This document shows positions 48,165 through 56,188 of a stretch of DNA of 64,000 bases, piece after piece. Each line of letters starts with the position of its first letter. The stretch's first letter is position 1. This stretch comes from Agromyces laixinhei (GTDB taxonomy: Bacteria > Actinomycetota > Actinomycetes > Actinomycetales > Microbacteriaceae): assembly GCF_006337065.1 (NCBI RefSeq), contig NZ_CP040872.1:2604001-2668000 (forward strand), written 5' to 3'. The notes under the pieces were generated by a model, which made no database searches, had not been told where the DNA came from, and was given only the letters and a program-made list of their open reading frames with translations. Position numbers and translations under genes: made by a program.

Positions 48165-49198
48165 CGCTCCGCCCCCTGCAACGCCAGCGACACGAGCCGT
48201 TCGATGACCTCGGAGAGCGGCAGTCCCGCCGCGGTCATCATCCTGGGGTAGCGGCTGTACGACGTCAGACCCGGCAGCGTGTTGACCTCGTTCAGGACCA
48301 CCTGCCCGTCATCCGTGAGGAACATGTCCACGCGGGCGAGTCCGGTGCAGCCCAGGGTGCGATAGACGGTCTTCGCGGTCTCCTGCACGAGCCGACGGGC
48401 TTCCTCGGAAATGTCAGCGGGAACGATGAACGACGAGTTCTCCGAACCGGTCTCGGGTGAGTCCTCCTGGTGGATCCTGAAGAAGCCATGCGACAGGGCG
48501 ACGCGATCCACCTCGCCCGCGGTCAGGTCCGGATCGTTGCCCACGATCGCGCATCCGACCTCTCTACCGTCCACCGCCTCCTCGACCAATACCTTCGAGT
48601 CGAACTGCCGTGCGGTCTCCAGCGCGCTCGGCAGCTCATCGCCTCGGGTGACCTTGCTCACGCCGAACGACGAACCTGAACGGGCCGGCTTCACGAAGAC
48701 GGGGTAACTGAGCTGGTCGGGGTCGACCGTGTCGTCAGGCGTCACGATCCAGAACTTCGGTGTGGCGATTCCCGCGCTTCGCACGACGGTGTAGGCGAGG
48801 GACTTGTCCATGCACAGGGCGGAGCTCTGGATGTCGCAGCCGACGTACGGGATGCCGGACAACTCCAACAGCCCCTGCATGGCGCCGTCCTCGCCGAGCC
48901 TGCCGTGCAGGACTGGAAGCACGACGTCCAGCCTGACCGCCTCGACGCGGCCATCGTTCACGACCAGCAGGCCGTGGGTGCTTCGGTCGGGTGACAGCAC
49001 GACGGGGCGGCCGGATTCCTCCCATCCCGGCTCAGGACTGTCGCAGAGCAGCCACTCTCCGCTCGACCGTATGCCGATCCAGTACGGCTCGTACGTCTCG
49101 ATGTCGAGGTGCTTCGCGACCTCTTGCGCAGACTTGACTGAGACGAGGTGTTCTTCGGAAGTTCCCCCGAAGAGGATGCCGACTCTCGACCTATCCAT
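48161..49198 (-). CDS. vanA: D-Ala-D-Lac ligase (VanA-type)
   Basis: 345 residues. ATP-grasp ligase: VGILFGGTSEEHLVSVKSA at the N-terminus, VKPARSGSSFGVSKV and LVEEAVDGREVGCAIVGN ATP-binding parts, and FLTDDGQVVLNEVNTLPGLT. The omega loop FFRIHQEDSPETGSEN carries His (about residue 243) in place of the Tyr-Lys set of D-Ala-D-Ala ligases, as in VanA of enterococci and actinomycetes, which marks D-Lac as second substrate. Overlaps vanH by 8 bases and vanX by 4. Confidence 0.95.
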   Translation of the reverse strand: MDRSRVGILFGGTSEEHLVSVKSAQEVAKHLDIETYEPYWIGIRSSGEWLLCDSPEPGWEESGRPVVLSPDRSTHGLLVVNDGRVEAVRLDVVLPVLHGRLGEDGAMQGLLELSGIPYVGCDIQSSALCMDKSLAYTVVRSAGIATPKFWIVTPDDTVDPDQLSYPVFVKPARSGSSFGVSKVTRGDELPSALETARQFDSKVLVEEAVDGREVGCAIVGNDPDLTAGEVDRVALSHGFFRIHQEDSPETGSENSSFIVPADISEEARRLVQETAKTVYRTLGCTGLARVDMFLTDDGQVVLNEVNTLPGLTSYSRYPRMMTAAGLPLSEVIERLVSLALQGAER

Positions 49199-50222
49199 GC
49201 GGTGTCTCGCTTTCGAATCTCAGGCAGTTGATGAGGCTGTTCTCGATGGTGTCGCTCAGTGCTCGGTCGGTGAAGAACGCGGAGTGGGGGCTGATGAGCA
49301 CGTTCGGCAGCCTCTGCAGTTGCAGCAGCGTCGAGTTCTCGATGGGCGCGTTCCGGCGGTCGGTGTAGAAGATCCCTTCCTCTCCTTCGAGGACGTCGAG
49401 CGCCGCACCGCCCAGGCTGCCGCGCTCCAACGCCGCAAGCAGGGCTTCGGTATCGAGAAGCGGCCCGCGGCCGGTGTTGACGACGAACGCGCCCTGCTTC
49501 ATCTCGTCGATGCGTCGACGGTCGAGCAGATGGTGCGTGGCTGCGGTCAGCGGGGTGTGCAGCGTCACGATGTCGCTCCGCCGCAGCAGTTCGCTGAGCG
49601 GAACGTGGTCGGCGGAGGTATACGCGCGGCGGTCGTGGGCCAGAACGCGGCAGCCGAAACCGCCCAGCCGGTCGATGACGGCTCCGCCGATGCGTCCCGT
49701 TCCGACCACCCCGACGGTCAGGTCGCGCAGTTCCCTCCCTCGGATCTCGCCCAATCGGTAGTCATGCGCATCGGTACGGCGGAGGACGGACTTCGCATGG
49801 CGCACGGCCATCAGCATCAGCATCAGCGTGTAGTCCGCGACGCTGTCGGGCGAGTAGGCGACATTGCCGACGGCGACTCCGACGCTCGCCGCATAGTTCA
49901 CGTCGAGGTGGTCGTACCCGATGCTCCTCGTCGAGATGTAGCCCACGCCGGCCGTGCTGAGTGCACGCAGCATGGCATTCGTGAGGCGTGTCTTGTGGCC
50001 GATGCTGATGCATCGGTTTCCGGTCGCCGATTCGATATTGGCTTCGGATATCGCTGCCTCGATGATGGTCGGCAGCACGCCGAAGCGCGGCGCCATCGCT
50101 CGCAACTGGTCGGCCTCGTCCCGGCCGCATCCGTAGAAGGTGATTCCACGTGCCGGGGCGAGTGCGGAGGACGCGTACGCCGGCGCGGCCTCCGCGGTTC
50201 GTGGTGGTGCGCTGTGGCTCAT
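49191..50222 (-). CDS. vanH: D-lactate dehydrogenase VanH
   Basis: 343 residues. D-2-hydroxyacid dehydrogenase reducing pyruvate to D-lactate for VanA. NAD-binding motif LTVGVVGTGRIGGAVIDRLG; catalytic Arg in VNTGRGPL, Glu in LDVLEGEEG and His in ISPHSAFFT. An N-terminal extension of about 25 residues (MSHSAPPRTAEAAPAYASSA) precedes the catalytic domain. First gene of the minus-strand vanHAX operon; its promoter and repeat copy 2 are just upstream. Confidence 0.94.
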   Translation of the reverse strand: MSHSAPPRTAEAAPAYASSALAPARGITFYGCGRDEADQLRAMAPRFGVLPTIIEAAISEANIESATGNRCISIGHKTRLTNAMLRALSTAGVGYISTRSIGYDHLDVNYAASVGVAVGNVAYSPDSVADYTLMLMLMAVRHAKSVLRRTDAHDYRLGEIRGRELRDLTVGVVGTGRIGGAVIDRLGGFGCRVLAHDRRAYTSADHVPLSELLRRSDIVTLHTPLTAATHHLLDRRRIDEMKQGAFVVNTGRGPLLDTEALLAALERGSLGGAALDVLEGEEGIFYTDRRNAPIENSTLLQLQRLPNVLISPHSAFFTDRALSDTIENSLINCLRFESETPHG

Positions 50223-50244
50223 GCATCCCAGTCAATGGAGCGCG

Positions 50245-50293
50245 GTGTTGCCGGCCCGTATCCGATTTTCGATACGCCGACGATAGGTACGGA
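50245..50293 (+). repeat. Direct repeat copy 2 (upstream of vanH), with operator-like dyad
   Basis: Second copy of the 49-base element, same orientation on the plus strand as the first although vanH points the other way. It contains a perfect 6-base dyad CGTATC...GATACG (50258-50277, 8-base spacer), flanked by GCCGGC and GCCGAC, giving an extended palindrome. It lies 23 to 71 bases upstream of the vanH start and so overlaps the expected promoter. Confidence 0.75.
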
Positions 50294-50397
50294 GACGCAT
50301 GTCGTGCAGTCTCCTCGTGGCCGGTCGATCGTGGACGACGCACGCGCCCGCCCCATAGACTCGAACTCGTCTGTCGGTCGGGGAAAGGCGCTGGTGC

Positions 50398-52383
50398 ATG
50401 CGCGTAGTACGCAAGTGGTCCGCGGCGCTCGCGATCGTCACCGGAGCGGTGATCGGTACCGGCGCGGCCGGGCTCGCATGGGCTGAAGATCCCGTCACGT
50501 TCACCTCCTCCCCCGTCGTCGACAGCGTCGGGGCGCTCGGGGCCGACACCGACGGGGTCGTCGCGGCGCTCGAGTCCGCGGCCGACCGCAGCGGTCGTCA
50601 ACTCTTCGTGACCTACGTCTCGACGTTCACGAACCCCGCTTCGGCGACGGAGTGGGCCGACGAGACGGCCGTCGCGAACAACATGGGCAGCGACGACTAC
50701 CTGCTCGCCGTGGCCGTCGACGGCGGCGCCTACCATCTGTCGGCGGCGGGCGACGCCTCGCTCTCCGACGGCGAGCTCGACCGGATCGCGCAGCGTGTCA
50801 TCGAGCCGAAGCTCCGCGACGGCGATTGGGCGGGCGCGGCGATCGCCGGCGCCGATGCCATCGCCGGCGATTCCGGAGGCAGCGGCTGGGGCTTCGTGTG
50901 GTTCATCGTGATCGCCGCGGCCGTCGTCGTGGTCATCGCGGTCGTGCTGGCCCGGCGCAAGAAGAAGAAGTCGGGCGACGCCGGCGCCGGTCAGGTGCCG
51001 CTCCCCTCGATCGAAGAGCTGCGCCGTCAGGCGGGCAGCGCCCTCGTGCAGGTCGACGACGCGGTGAAGACGAGTGAAGAGGAGCTCGGCTTCGCCGTCG
51101 CCTCTTACGGCAAGGACGCGACCGAGTCGTTCCGTGCGGCGCTCGACACGGCGAAGGCGAGGGTGGCTGAGGCGTTCACCCTGCAACAGCAACTCGACGA
51201 CGCCACGCCCGACTCCGACGAACAGCGCCGCGAGTGGTACGGCGGCATCCTGCGGCTCACGGGTGAAGCCGATGCACTCCTCGACGAGCAGGTCGAACGG
51301 TTCGACGAACTGCGGGCCCTCGAACGCGACGTGCCCGCCCAACTCGCCCGAGTGCAGGCGGTGGCCGTTGCTGCCGAAGCCACCCTCGAGCCCGCCGAGC
51401 AGCGACTCGCAGCGCTCGGCACCCAGTACGCGGCTTCCAGCATCGCGCCGATCATCGACAACGTGACCGAAGCGCGGTCGCGCATCGGCTTCACCCGCGA
51501 GGCGCTCGCGGCCGCGAGTGCGGACGCCGCCGCAGGCGATACCGCACAGGCAGCGGTCGGTATCCGCGCAGCCGAGGAATCCGTCGACCAGACCACACTG
51601 CTGACGGCGGCCGTCGATCGGCTCGCCGCCGACCTCGAGGCCGCGGATGCGGCCGTGACCACAGGCGTCGGCGACCTCGATCGCGATGTCGCAACCGCAC
51701 GTGGGCTGCAGAATGCGGATGCCGCGGCGACCGCCGACCGGGTGGCCGCGGAAGTGGCGGCTCTCCGCGCCGCGATCGCCGCGCCGGGCCGGGATCCGAT
51801 GGAACTGCGTGCGAGGCTCGAGCGCGTCGACGCCGAGATCGACGCGATGATCCGGAACGTGCAGGATGCCGCGGAACGCGCCTCCCGCGCGCAGGCGCAG
51901 CTCAGCCGTTCGCTCATGACGGCCAGAGCGCAGGTGCAGGCGGCCGAGGATTACCTCGTCGCCCGCCGCGGAGCGATCGGCGCGGAGGCGCGCACCAGAC
52001 TCGCCGAGGCCGGGCGACTCCTCGTCGAGGCGCAGGCGTCCGCAACGACCGACGCTGCCGCAGCCCTTGCCTCGGCGCAGCGCGCGGAACGGCTCGCAGC
52101 CGAGGCCATGTCGCTCGCCCAGCGCGACGTCGGCGGGTTCGGCGGCGGCATGGGCGGCATGGCCGGTGGCTACGGCGGCACGGGCGGAGGATCGGGCGGC
52201 AACGACATGCTCGGCGCGGTGCTCGGCGGCATCCTCATCAATTCGGTCTTCGGCGGTGGCGGCCGTTCCTCGGGTGGCTTCGGCGGCGGCCGCTCCTCGG
52301 GTGGCTTCGGCGGCGGCCGCTCCGCCGGAAGCTTCGGCGGTGCCGCGACCCGTTCGCGGCGCGGGAGCGGGGGACGCTTCTGA
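50398..52383 (+). CDS. TPM-domain membrane protein with coiled coil and Gly-rich tail
   Basis: 661 residues. Signal peptide (about 1-29, ending AGLAWA), then a TPM domain (DSVGALGADTDGVVAALESA to AAIAGADAIAG, about 40-158), one transmembrane helix at about 165-187 (FIVIAAAVVVVIAVVLARRK), then a long Ala/Glu/Arg-rich region with several predicted coiled coils (about 200-570) facing the cytoplasm, and a Gly/Ser/Arg tail with 9-residue repeats (SSGGFGGGR). TPM domains occur in membrane-quality and cell-envelope proteins. It is followed by a PspA-family gene, suggesting a membrane stress module. Confidence 0.88.
   Translation: MRVVRKWSAALAIVTGAVIGTGAAGLAWAEDPVTFTSSPVVDSVGALGADTDGVVAALESAADRSGRQLFVTYVSTFTNPASATEWADETAVANNMGSDDYLLAVAVDGGAYHLSAAGDASLSDGELDRIAQRVIEPKLRDGDWAGAAIAGADAIAGDSGGSGWGFVWFIVIAAAVVVVIAVVLARRKKKKSGDAGAGQVPLPSIEELRRQAGSALVQVDDAVKTSEEELGFAVASYGKDATESFRAALDTAKARVAEAFTLQQQLDDATPDSDEQRREWYGGILRLTGEADALLDEQVERFDELRALERDVPAQLARVQAVAVAAEATLEPAEQRLAALGTQYAASSIAPIIDNVTEARSRIGFTREALAAASADAAAGDTAQAAVGIRAAEESVDQTTLLTAAVDRLAADLEAADAAVTTGVGDLDRDVATARGLQNADAAATADRVAAEVAALRAAIAAPGRDPMELRARLERVDAEIDAMIRNVQDAAERASRAQAQLSRSLMTARAQVQAAEDYLVARRGAIGAEARTRLAEAGRLLVEAQASATTDAAAALASAQRAERLAAEAMSLAQRDVGGFGGGMGGMAGGYGGTGGGSGGNDMLGAVLGGILINSVFGGGGRSSGGFGGGRSSGGFGGGRSAGSFGGAATRSRRGSGGRF
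52267..52347 (+). repeat. 27-bp tandem repeats in the TPM gene 3' end
   Basis: Two identical 27-base units (52267-52293 and 52294-52320) encode SSGGFGGGR twice; a third degenerate unit encodes SAGSFGGAA. In-frame, so copy number would alter the Gly-rich tail only. Confidence 0.85.
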
Positions 52384-52412
52384 CCCGCCCGACGCACCGT
52401 TGACCGCTGCCA

Positions 52413-52442
52413 CACGACCGACCACGACCGACCACGACCGAA
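52413..52442 (+). repeat. Three 10-bp tandem repeats upstream of pspA
   Basis: CACGACCGAC twice, then CACGACCGAA, directly adjacent and 27 bases before the pspA start. Possibly a regulatory or slipped-strand element; no function known. Confidence 0.75.
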
Positions 52443-52468
52443 CTCGAACACCATGAAAGGGAACCACC

Positions 52469-53206
52469 ATGACGAAACAGTCCATCTTCGGACGGATCTC
52501 GCAGCTCGTGCGAGCCAACATCAACAACCTCATCGACCAGGCTGAAGACCCGCAGCTGATGCTCGACCAGATGGTGCGCGACTTCACGAACGCGATCGCC
52601 GAGGCCGAAGCCGCGATCGCCGAGACCATCGGCAACCTGCGTCTGCTCGAAGACGACCACCGCGAAGACGCCGAAGCTGCGCGCGAGTGGGGCGAGAAGG
52701 CCATCGCGGCGAGCCGGAAGGGCGACGAGATGCGCGCGGCCGGCGACGCCTCCGGAGCCGACAAGTTCGACAACCTCGCCAAGGTCGCCCTCAGTCGCCA
52801 GATCTCGTCCGAGAACGAGGCGAAGGCGGCCGAACCGCAGATCGCCGCGCAGACCGAGGTCGTCGACAAGCTGAAGGACGGCCTCAACGGCATGAAGGAG
52901 AAGCTCGTTCAGCTGAAGAACAAGCGCTCCGAGCTCGTCGCCCGCGCCAAGTCGGCCGAGGCGCAGAAGCAGGTGCACGACGCCGTCAAGTCGATCGACA
53001 TCCTCGACCCGACCAGCGAGATCGGCCGCTTCGAAGACAAGATCCGCCGCGAGGAGGCCGTCGTTCGCGGTCAGGCCGAGCTCGCCGCGTCGAGCCTCGA
53101 CGCGCAGTTCAACGAGCTCGACGACCTCGGAGAGCTCACCGAGGTCGACGCCCGACTCGCGGCGCTGAAGGCCGGCGGCACGAGCCAGGGCGCCATCGGC
53201 GGCTGA
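52469..53206 (+). CDS. PspA/IM30-family protein
   Basis: 245 residues, nearly all alpha-helical. N-terminal IFGRISQLVRANINNLIDQA, then EDPQLMLDQMVRDFTNAIAE, the characteristic PspA amphipathic and hairpin helices; C-terminal region ends in TEVDARLAALKAGGTSQGAI. PspA/IM30/Vipp1 proteins form ESCRT-III-like polymers on the inner membrane and protect it under stress. The start has GAAAGGGAACCACC upstream. Placed 85 bases after the TPM gene, probably one operon. Confidence 0.93.
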   Translation: MTKQSIFGRISQLVRANINNLIDQAEDPQLMLDQMVRDFTNAIAEAEAAIAETIGNLRLLEDDHREDAEAAREWGEKAIAASRKGDEMRAAGDASGADKFDNLAKVALSRQISSENEAKAAEPQIAAQTEVVDKLKDGLNGMKEKLVQLKNKRSELVARAKSAEAQKQVHDAVKSIDILDPTSEIGRFEDKIRREEAVVRGQAELAASSLDAQFNELDDLGELTEVDARLAALKAGGTSQGAIGG

Positions 53207-53216
53207 CCTGCTCAGG

Positions 53217-53255
53217 TCGGGCCTGTCTTGCCTTCGAAGGTCTCGACAGGCCCGA
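53217..53255 (+). terminator. Strong hairpin after pspA
   Basis: Perfect 11-base arms TCGGGCCTGTC (53217-53227) and GACAGGCCCGA (53245-53255) enclose a second palindrome CCTTCGAAGG in the loop. Begins 11 bases after the pspA stop. No T-run follows, as common in high-GC actinobacteria. Confidence 0.75.
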
Positions 53256-53334
53256 ACTGCAGAGTCCGCCCGCCACACGGAATCGGCCCAGACGCACAGG
53301 CGCGGATGCCCCGGGGCGCGCGATACTTGAGAAC

Positions 53335-54189
53335 ATGCCCGCAACATTCGTGGTGGTCCCGCTCTGGCAGGGATCCGTCTCCTCCCGCGCCATGAGTCAT
53401 GCGGACGGCGCCGACGCCATCCTCGGCGACCTCCCGAGCACCTCGACCATCGTCATCGAGGTTCCGGTCGAGGCCGGGGAGTCGCTCGGCACCGGAGTTC
53501 AGCGGTACAGCACGCTCGTGCGGGTGCGCGAGCGCACCGCCGAAGCCCTCTCCCGTGTTCCCGACTGGGCGCTCACCATCGGCGGCGACTGCGGAGCCTC
53601 GCTCGCCTCGGTCGGCCACGCCTCTGCCCGCGCCGCCGGCGGTCTCGCGGTGCTCTGGCTCGACGCTCACCCCGATCTGAACACCCCCGAAACCTCGCCG
53701 TCCGGCGGGTTCGGCGGCATGACGCTGCGGGCCATCGCCGGCGAGGGTGCCGAAGGGCTCGCCCTCGACCCCGAGGCACGGGTTGCACCCGAACGACTCG
53801 TGCTCGGCGGCATCCGTGCGATCGACGACGAGGAGCGCCGCTTCATCGACGCCCACGGCGTGGCGACGCTCACCGTCGAAGACCTCTCCGACCCCTCGCT
53901 CGTGATCTCAGCCCTCGAGGCGACCGGCGCCTCGCACGTGTTCATCCACATCGACCTCGACGTGCTCGACCCCTCGGCGCTCGCGGGGCTGTCGTACCCG
54001 ATGCCCTTCGGCATCGGCGCCGCCGAGCTCATCGCGCTCGTGCGCGCAGTTGCAGCACGCTTCCCCCTCGCGGGTGCGGCGATCGCCGGATTCGCGCCGG
54101 CATCGGCGCAGACCGCCGCCGACGACCTGCCGACGATCCTGCGCCTGGTCGGCGCGCTCACTTCCGGCAACGCCGCGCCGACTGCCTAG
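53335..54189 (+). CDS. Arginase/agmatinase-fold protein with substituted metal site
   Basis: 284 residues from ATG 53335; the frame is open upstream inside pspA but not used. Ureohydrolase fold: LTIGGDCGASLA (residues 81-91), LDAHPDLNTPE with Asp110, His112 and Asp114, and HIDLDVLDPS with Asp207 and Asp209. The first metal ligand, His in the GGDH motif of arginases and agmatinases, is Cys86. The segment that carries the catalytic His in arginase (SGNLHG) reads SGGFGG. Either a different substrate or an altered metal centre. The gene is followed 47 bases later by a flavoprotein. Confidence 0.85.
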   Translation: MPATFVVVPLWQGSVSSRAMSHADGADAILGDLPSTSTIVIEVPVEAGESLGTGVQRYSTLVRVRERTAEALSRVPDWALTIGGDCGASLASVGHASARAAGGLAVLWLDAHPDLNTPETSPSGGFGGMTLRAIAGEGAEGLALDPEARVAPERLVLGGIRAIDDEERRFIDAHGVATLTVEDLSDPSLVISALEATGASHVFIHIDLDVLDPSALAGLSYPMPFGIGAAELIALVRAVAARFPLAGAAIAGFAPASAQTAADDLPTILRLVGALTSGNAAPTA

Positions 54190-54236
54190 GCTGGACGGCA
54201 GGCCGTCGGCACCTGCCGCGGGCAGGAGGGAGCGGG

Positions 54237-55718
54237 ATGGAACGCGAAGTCGACGTCATCGTCATCGGCGGCGGGCCGGTCGGGGAGAACGCGGCGGATC
54301 GGGCACGCGCGGCCGGATTGGAGGTCGTGCTCGTGGAGCGAGAGCTTCTGGGCGGTGAATGCTCCTACTGGGCGTGCATCCCGTCCAAGACGCTGCTGCG
54401 GAGCGCTGCAGCCCTCCGCGCCGCTCAGCGCGTCGGCGGAGCGGAACAGGCCGTCACCGGACGTCTCGATGTGCAGGCCGTGCTCGCCCGGCGCGACTAC
54501 TGGGTCTCGGACTGGAGCGACCAGGGCGGCGCCGACTGGCTCGAGAGCATCGGCGTCGGGATCGAACGCGGACACGGTCGACTCGACGGCGTGCGGCGAG
54601 TGGTCGTCGAACGGCCGGGCGACGAGGAGGTCGCATACGCCGCCCGCCACGCGGTCATCGTCGCGACCGGCACCGACTCGTTCATTCCGCCGATCGCCGG
54701 ACTCGCCGAAGCGGCGCCGTGGACGAGCCGCGAGGCCACGAGCGTCACCGAACCGCCGGCCAGGATCGCCGTCATCGGCGGCGGCGTCACGGCAGTCGAG
54801 ATGGCGACGGCGTTCGCGGGTTTCGGCACCGACGTCGTCGTGCTGGCCCGCAGCGGCCTGCTCGGCGGAATGGAGCCGTTCGCCGGCGAGGCCGTCGCGA
54901 AAGGGCTTCGCGAGCTCGGGGCATCCGTACGACTCGGCGCGCAGATCGAACGCGTCGATCGCATCGCGTCCGGCGAGGTCGTGGTGACACTCGCGGGCGG
55001 CGAGACCGTCACGGCCGACGAGGTGCTCGTGGCCACCGGGCGACGGCCCCGCAGCGATCGGCTCGGACTCGAGACGGTCGGGCTCGAACCGGGCGCCTGG
55101 GTCGCCGTCGACGACACGATGCTCGCCACGGGCGCCGACGACAACGAAGCGCGCCCGTGGCTCTACGCCGTTGGCGACCTGAACCACTGGGCTCTACTCA
55201 CCCACCAGGGCAAGTACCAGGCGCGGGCGACGGGCGATCTCGTCGCAGCGCGCGCCCTCGGCCGCGCCGAGCACACGGAACCGTGGGGCGCGCACGTCGC
55301 GACGGCCGACCACTCGGCCATACCGCAGGTCGTGTTCGCCGAGCCCGAGGCGGTCTCGGTCGGATGCACCGTGGCAGAGGCCGAGCGTGACGGCCGGCGC
55401 GTGCGCGTTGCCGACGTGTCGTTCGCCTCGGTCAGCGGCGCGGGCATCGTCGCCGACGGATACGAGGGGCAGGCGAGGCTCATCGTCGACGCCGAGCGGA
55501 ACACCGTCATCGGCGCGACCTTCGTCGGACAGGACGTCGCCGAGCTCGTGCATTCGGCGACCATCGCGATCGTCGGCGAGGTGCCGATCGATCGGCTCTG
55601 GCACGCCGTACCGGCCTTCCCCACGATGAGCGAGGTCTGGTTGCGGCTGCTCGAGGCGCTCGGGAGACCAGCGGCAGCGGATGTCGCTTCGGATGCCGTG
55701 CCCGAGGCCGCAGCGTGA
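54237..55718 (+). CDS. FAD/NAD(P)-dependent pyridine nucleotide-disulfide oxidoreductase
   Basis: 493 residues with a good ribosome site (GCAGGAGGGAGC). FAD motif VIVIGGGPVGENAADRARAA; redox pair Cys42 and Cys47 in GGECSYWACIPSKT; NAD motif IAVIGGGVTAVEMATAFAGF; VLVATGRRPRSDRLGL; a dimer domain at the end. The His-Glu of lipoamide dehydrogenases (HPTxSE) is FPTMSE here, so it is not a lipoamide dehydrogenase. The real substrate is unknown; mercuric reductase-like or thiol-redox families are possible. GTGA overlap with the next gene. Confidence 0.88.
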   Translation: MEREVDVIVIGGGPVGENAADRARAAGLEVVLVERELLGGECSYWACIPSKTLLRSAAALRAAQRVGGAEQAVTGRLDVQAVLARRDYWVSDWSDQGGADWLESIGVGIERGHGRLDGVRRVVVERPGDEEVAYAARHAVIVATGTDSFIPPIAGLAEAAPWTSREATSVTEPPARIAVIGGGVTAVEMATAFAGFGTDVVVLARSGLLGGMEPFAGEAVAKGLRELGASVRLGAQIERVDRIASGEVVVTLAGGETVTADEVLVATGRRPRSDRLGLETVGLEPGAWVAVDDTMLATGADDNEARPWLYAVGDLNHWALLTHQGKYQARATGDLVAARALGRAEHTEPWGAHVATADHSAIPQVVFAEPEAVSVGCTVAEAERDGRRVRVADVSFASVSGAGIVADGYEGQARLIVDAERNTVIGATFVGQDVAELVHSATIAIVGEVPIDRLWHAVPAFPTMSEVWLRLLEALGRPAAADVASDAVPEAAA

Positions 55719-56188
55719 GCGCCCTCCGGCCGGGTCGCACCGACGACCGCACGATCCGCATCCGCCTGACCGACTCGCCCATCAGCCGGATCGGATACTG
55801 GTGGGCGACTGCCGTCGGCTTCACGTGGGGCTTCATCTGGAGCACCGGCCCCATCGAGCGCCGCCACGGGCTCGTCATCTTCACCGGCATGCCGAAGTGG
55901 ACGTTCGGCCGAGGCGGCTCATGCGTCGGCGGCTGCTACCTCACGAACCACAACACCGGTGAGCGCGTGCTCGGTCACGAAGCCGTGCACAAGGCGCAAT
56001 GGCTGCGGTACGGCATGCTCTTCCCGCTGCTCTACCTGATCGCCGGACGCAACCCGCTGAAGAACCGCTTCGAGATCGAGGCGGGCCTGGAGGCCGGCGG
56101 CTACCTGCCCACTCGGCGAACACGCTCCCAACCCGCTCCCACTCGGCCGCCTACCCTTCGGCGCGGCCGAGCTTCCAGTACCCCATGA
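55715..56188 (+). CDS. Small membrane protein with HExxH motif
   Basis: 157 residues, GTG start overlapping the previous stop. Hydrophobic WWATAVGFTWGFIWST (about 29-44), a GGSCVGGC pair (Cys70, Cys74), the motif GHEAVHKAQW (His88-His92), MLFPLLYLIAG (about 101-111), then NRFEIEAGLEAGGY with Glu120, Glu122 and Glu126 as possible third ligands. HExxH plus a downstream Glu is the gluzincin arrangement. I recognise no family; proteins of this size in actinobacteria are sometimes labelled Fe-S oxidoreductase without basis. The last 38 bases overlap the convergent siderophore-interacting gene. Confidence 0.7.
   Translation: MSALRPGRTDDRTIRIRLTDSPISRIGYWWATAVGFTWGFIWSTGPIERRHGLVIFTGMPKWTFGRGGSCVGGCYLTNHNTGERVLGHEAVHKAQWLRYGMLFPLLYLIAGRNPLKNRFEIEAGLEAGGYLPTRRTRSQPAPTRPPTLRRGRASSTP

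Noticed and set aside
46708..50293. Complete integrative element at tRNA-Arg
   Set aside because: No integrase, no relaxase, no transposase, and the tRNA 3' end is not repeated downstream.
49762..52893. 1043-residue minus-strand open frame
   Set aside because: Runs antisense to the TPM and pspA genes and out of frame through vanH; no recognisable domain.
52687..53334. Upstream extension of the arginase-fold gene into pspA
   Set aside because: The added sequence is the shifted reading of pspA; ATG 53335 starts the recognisable fold.
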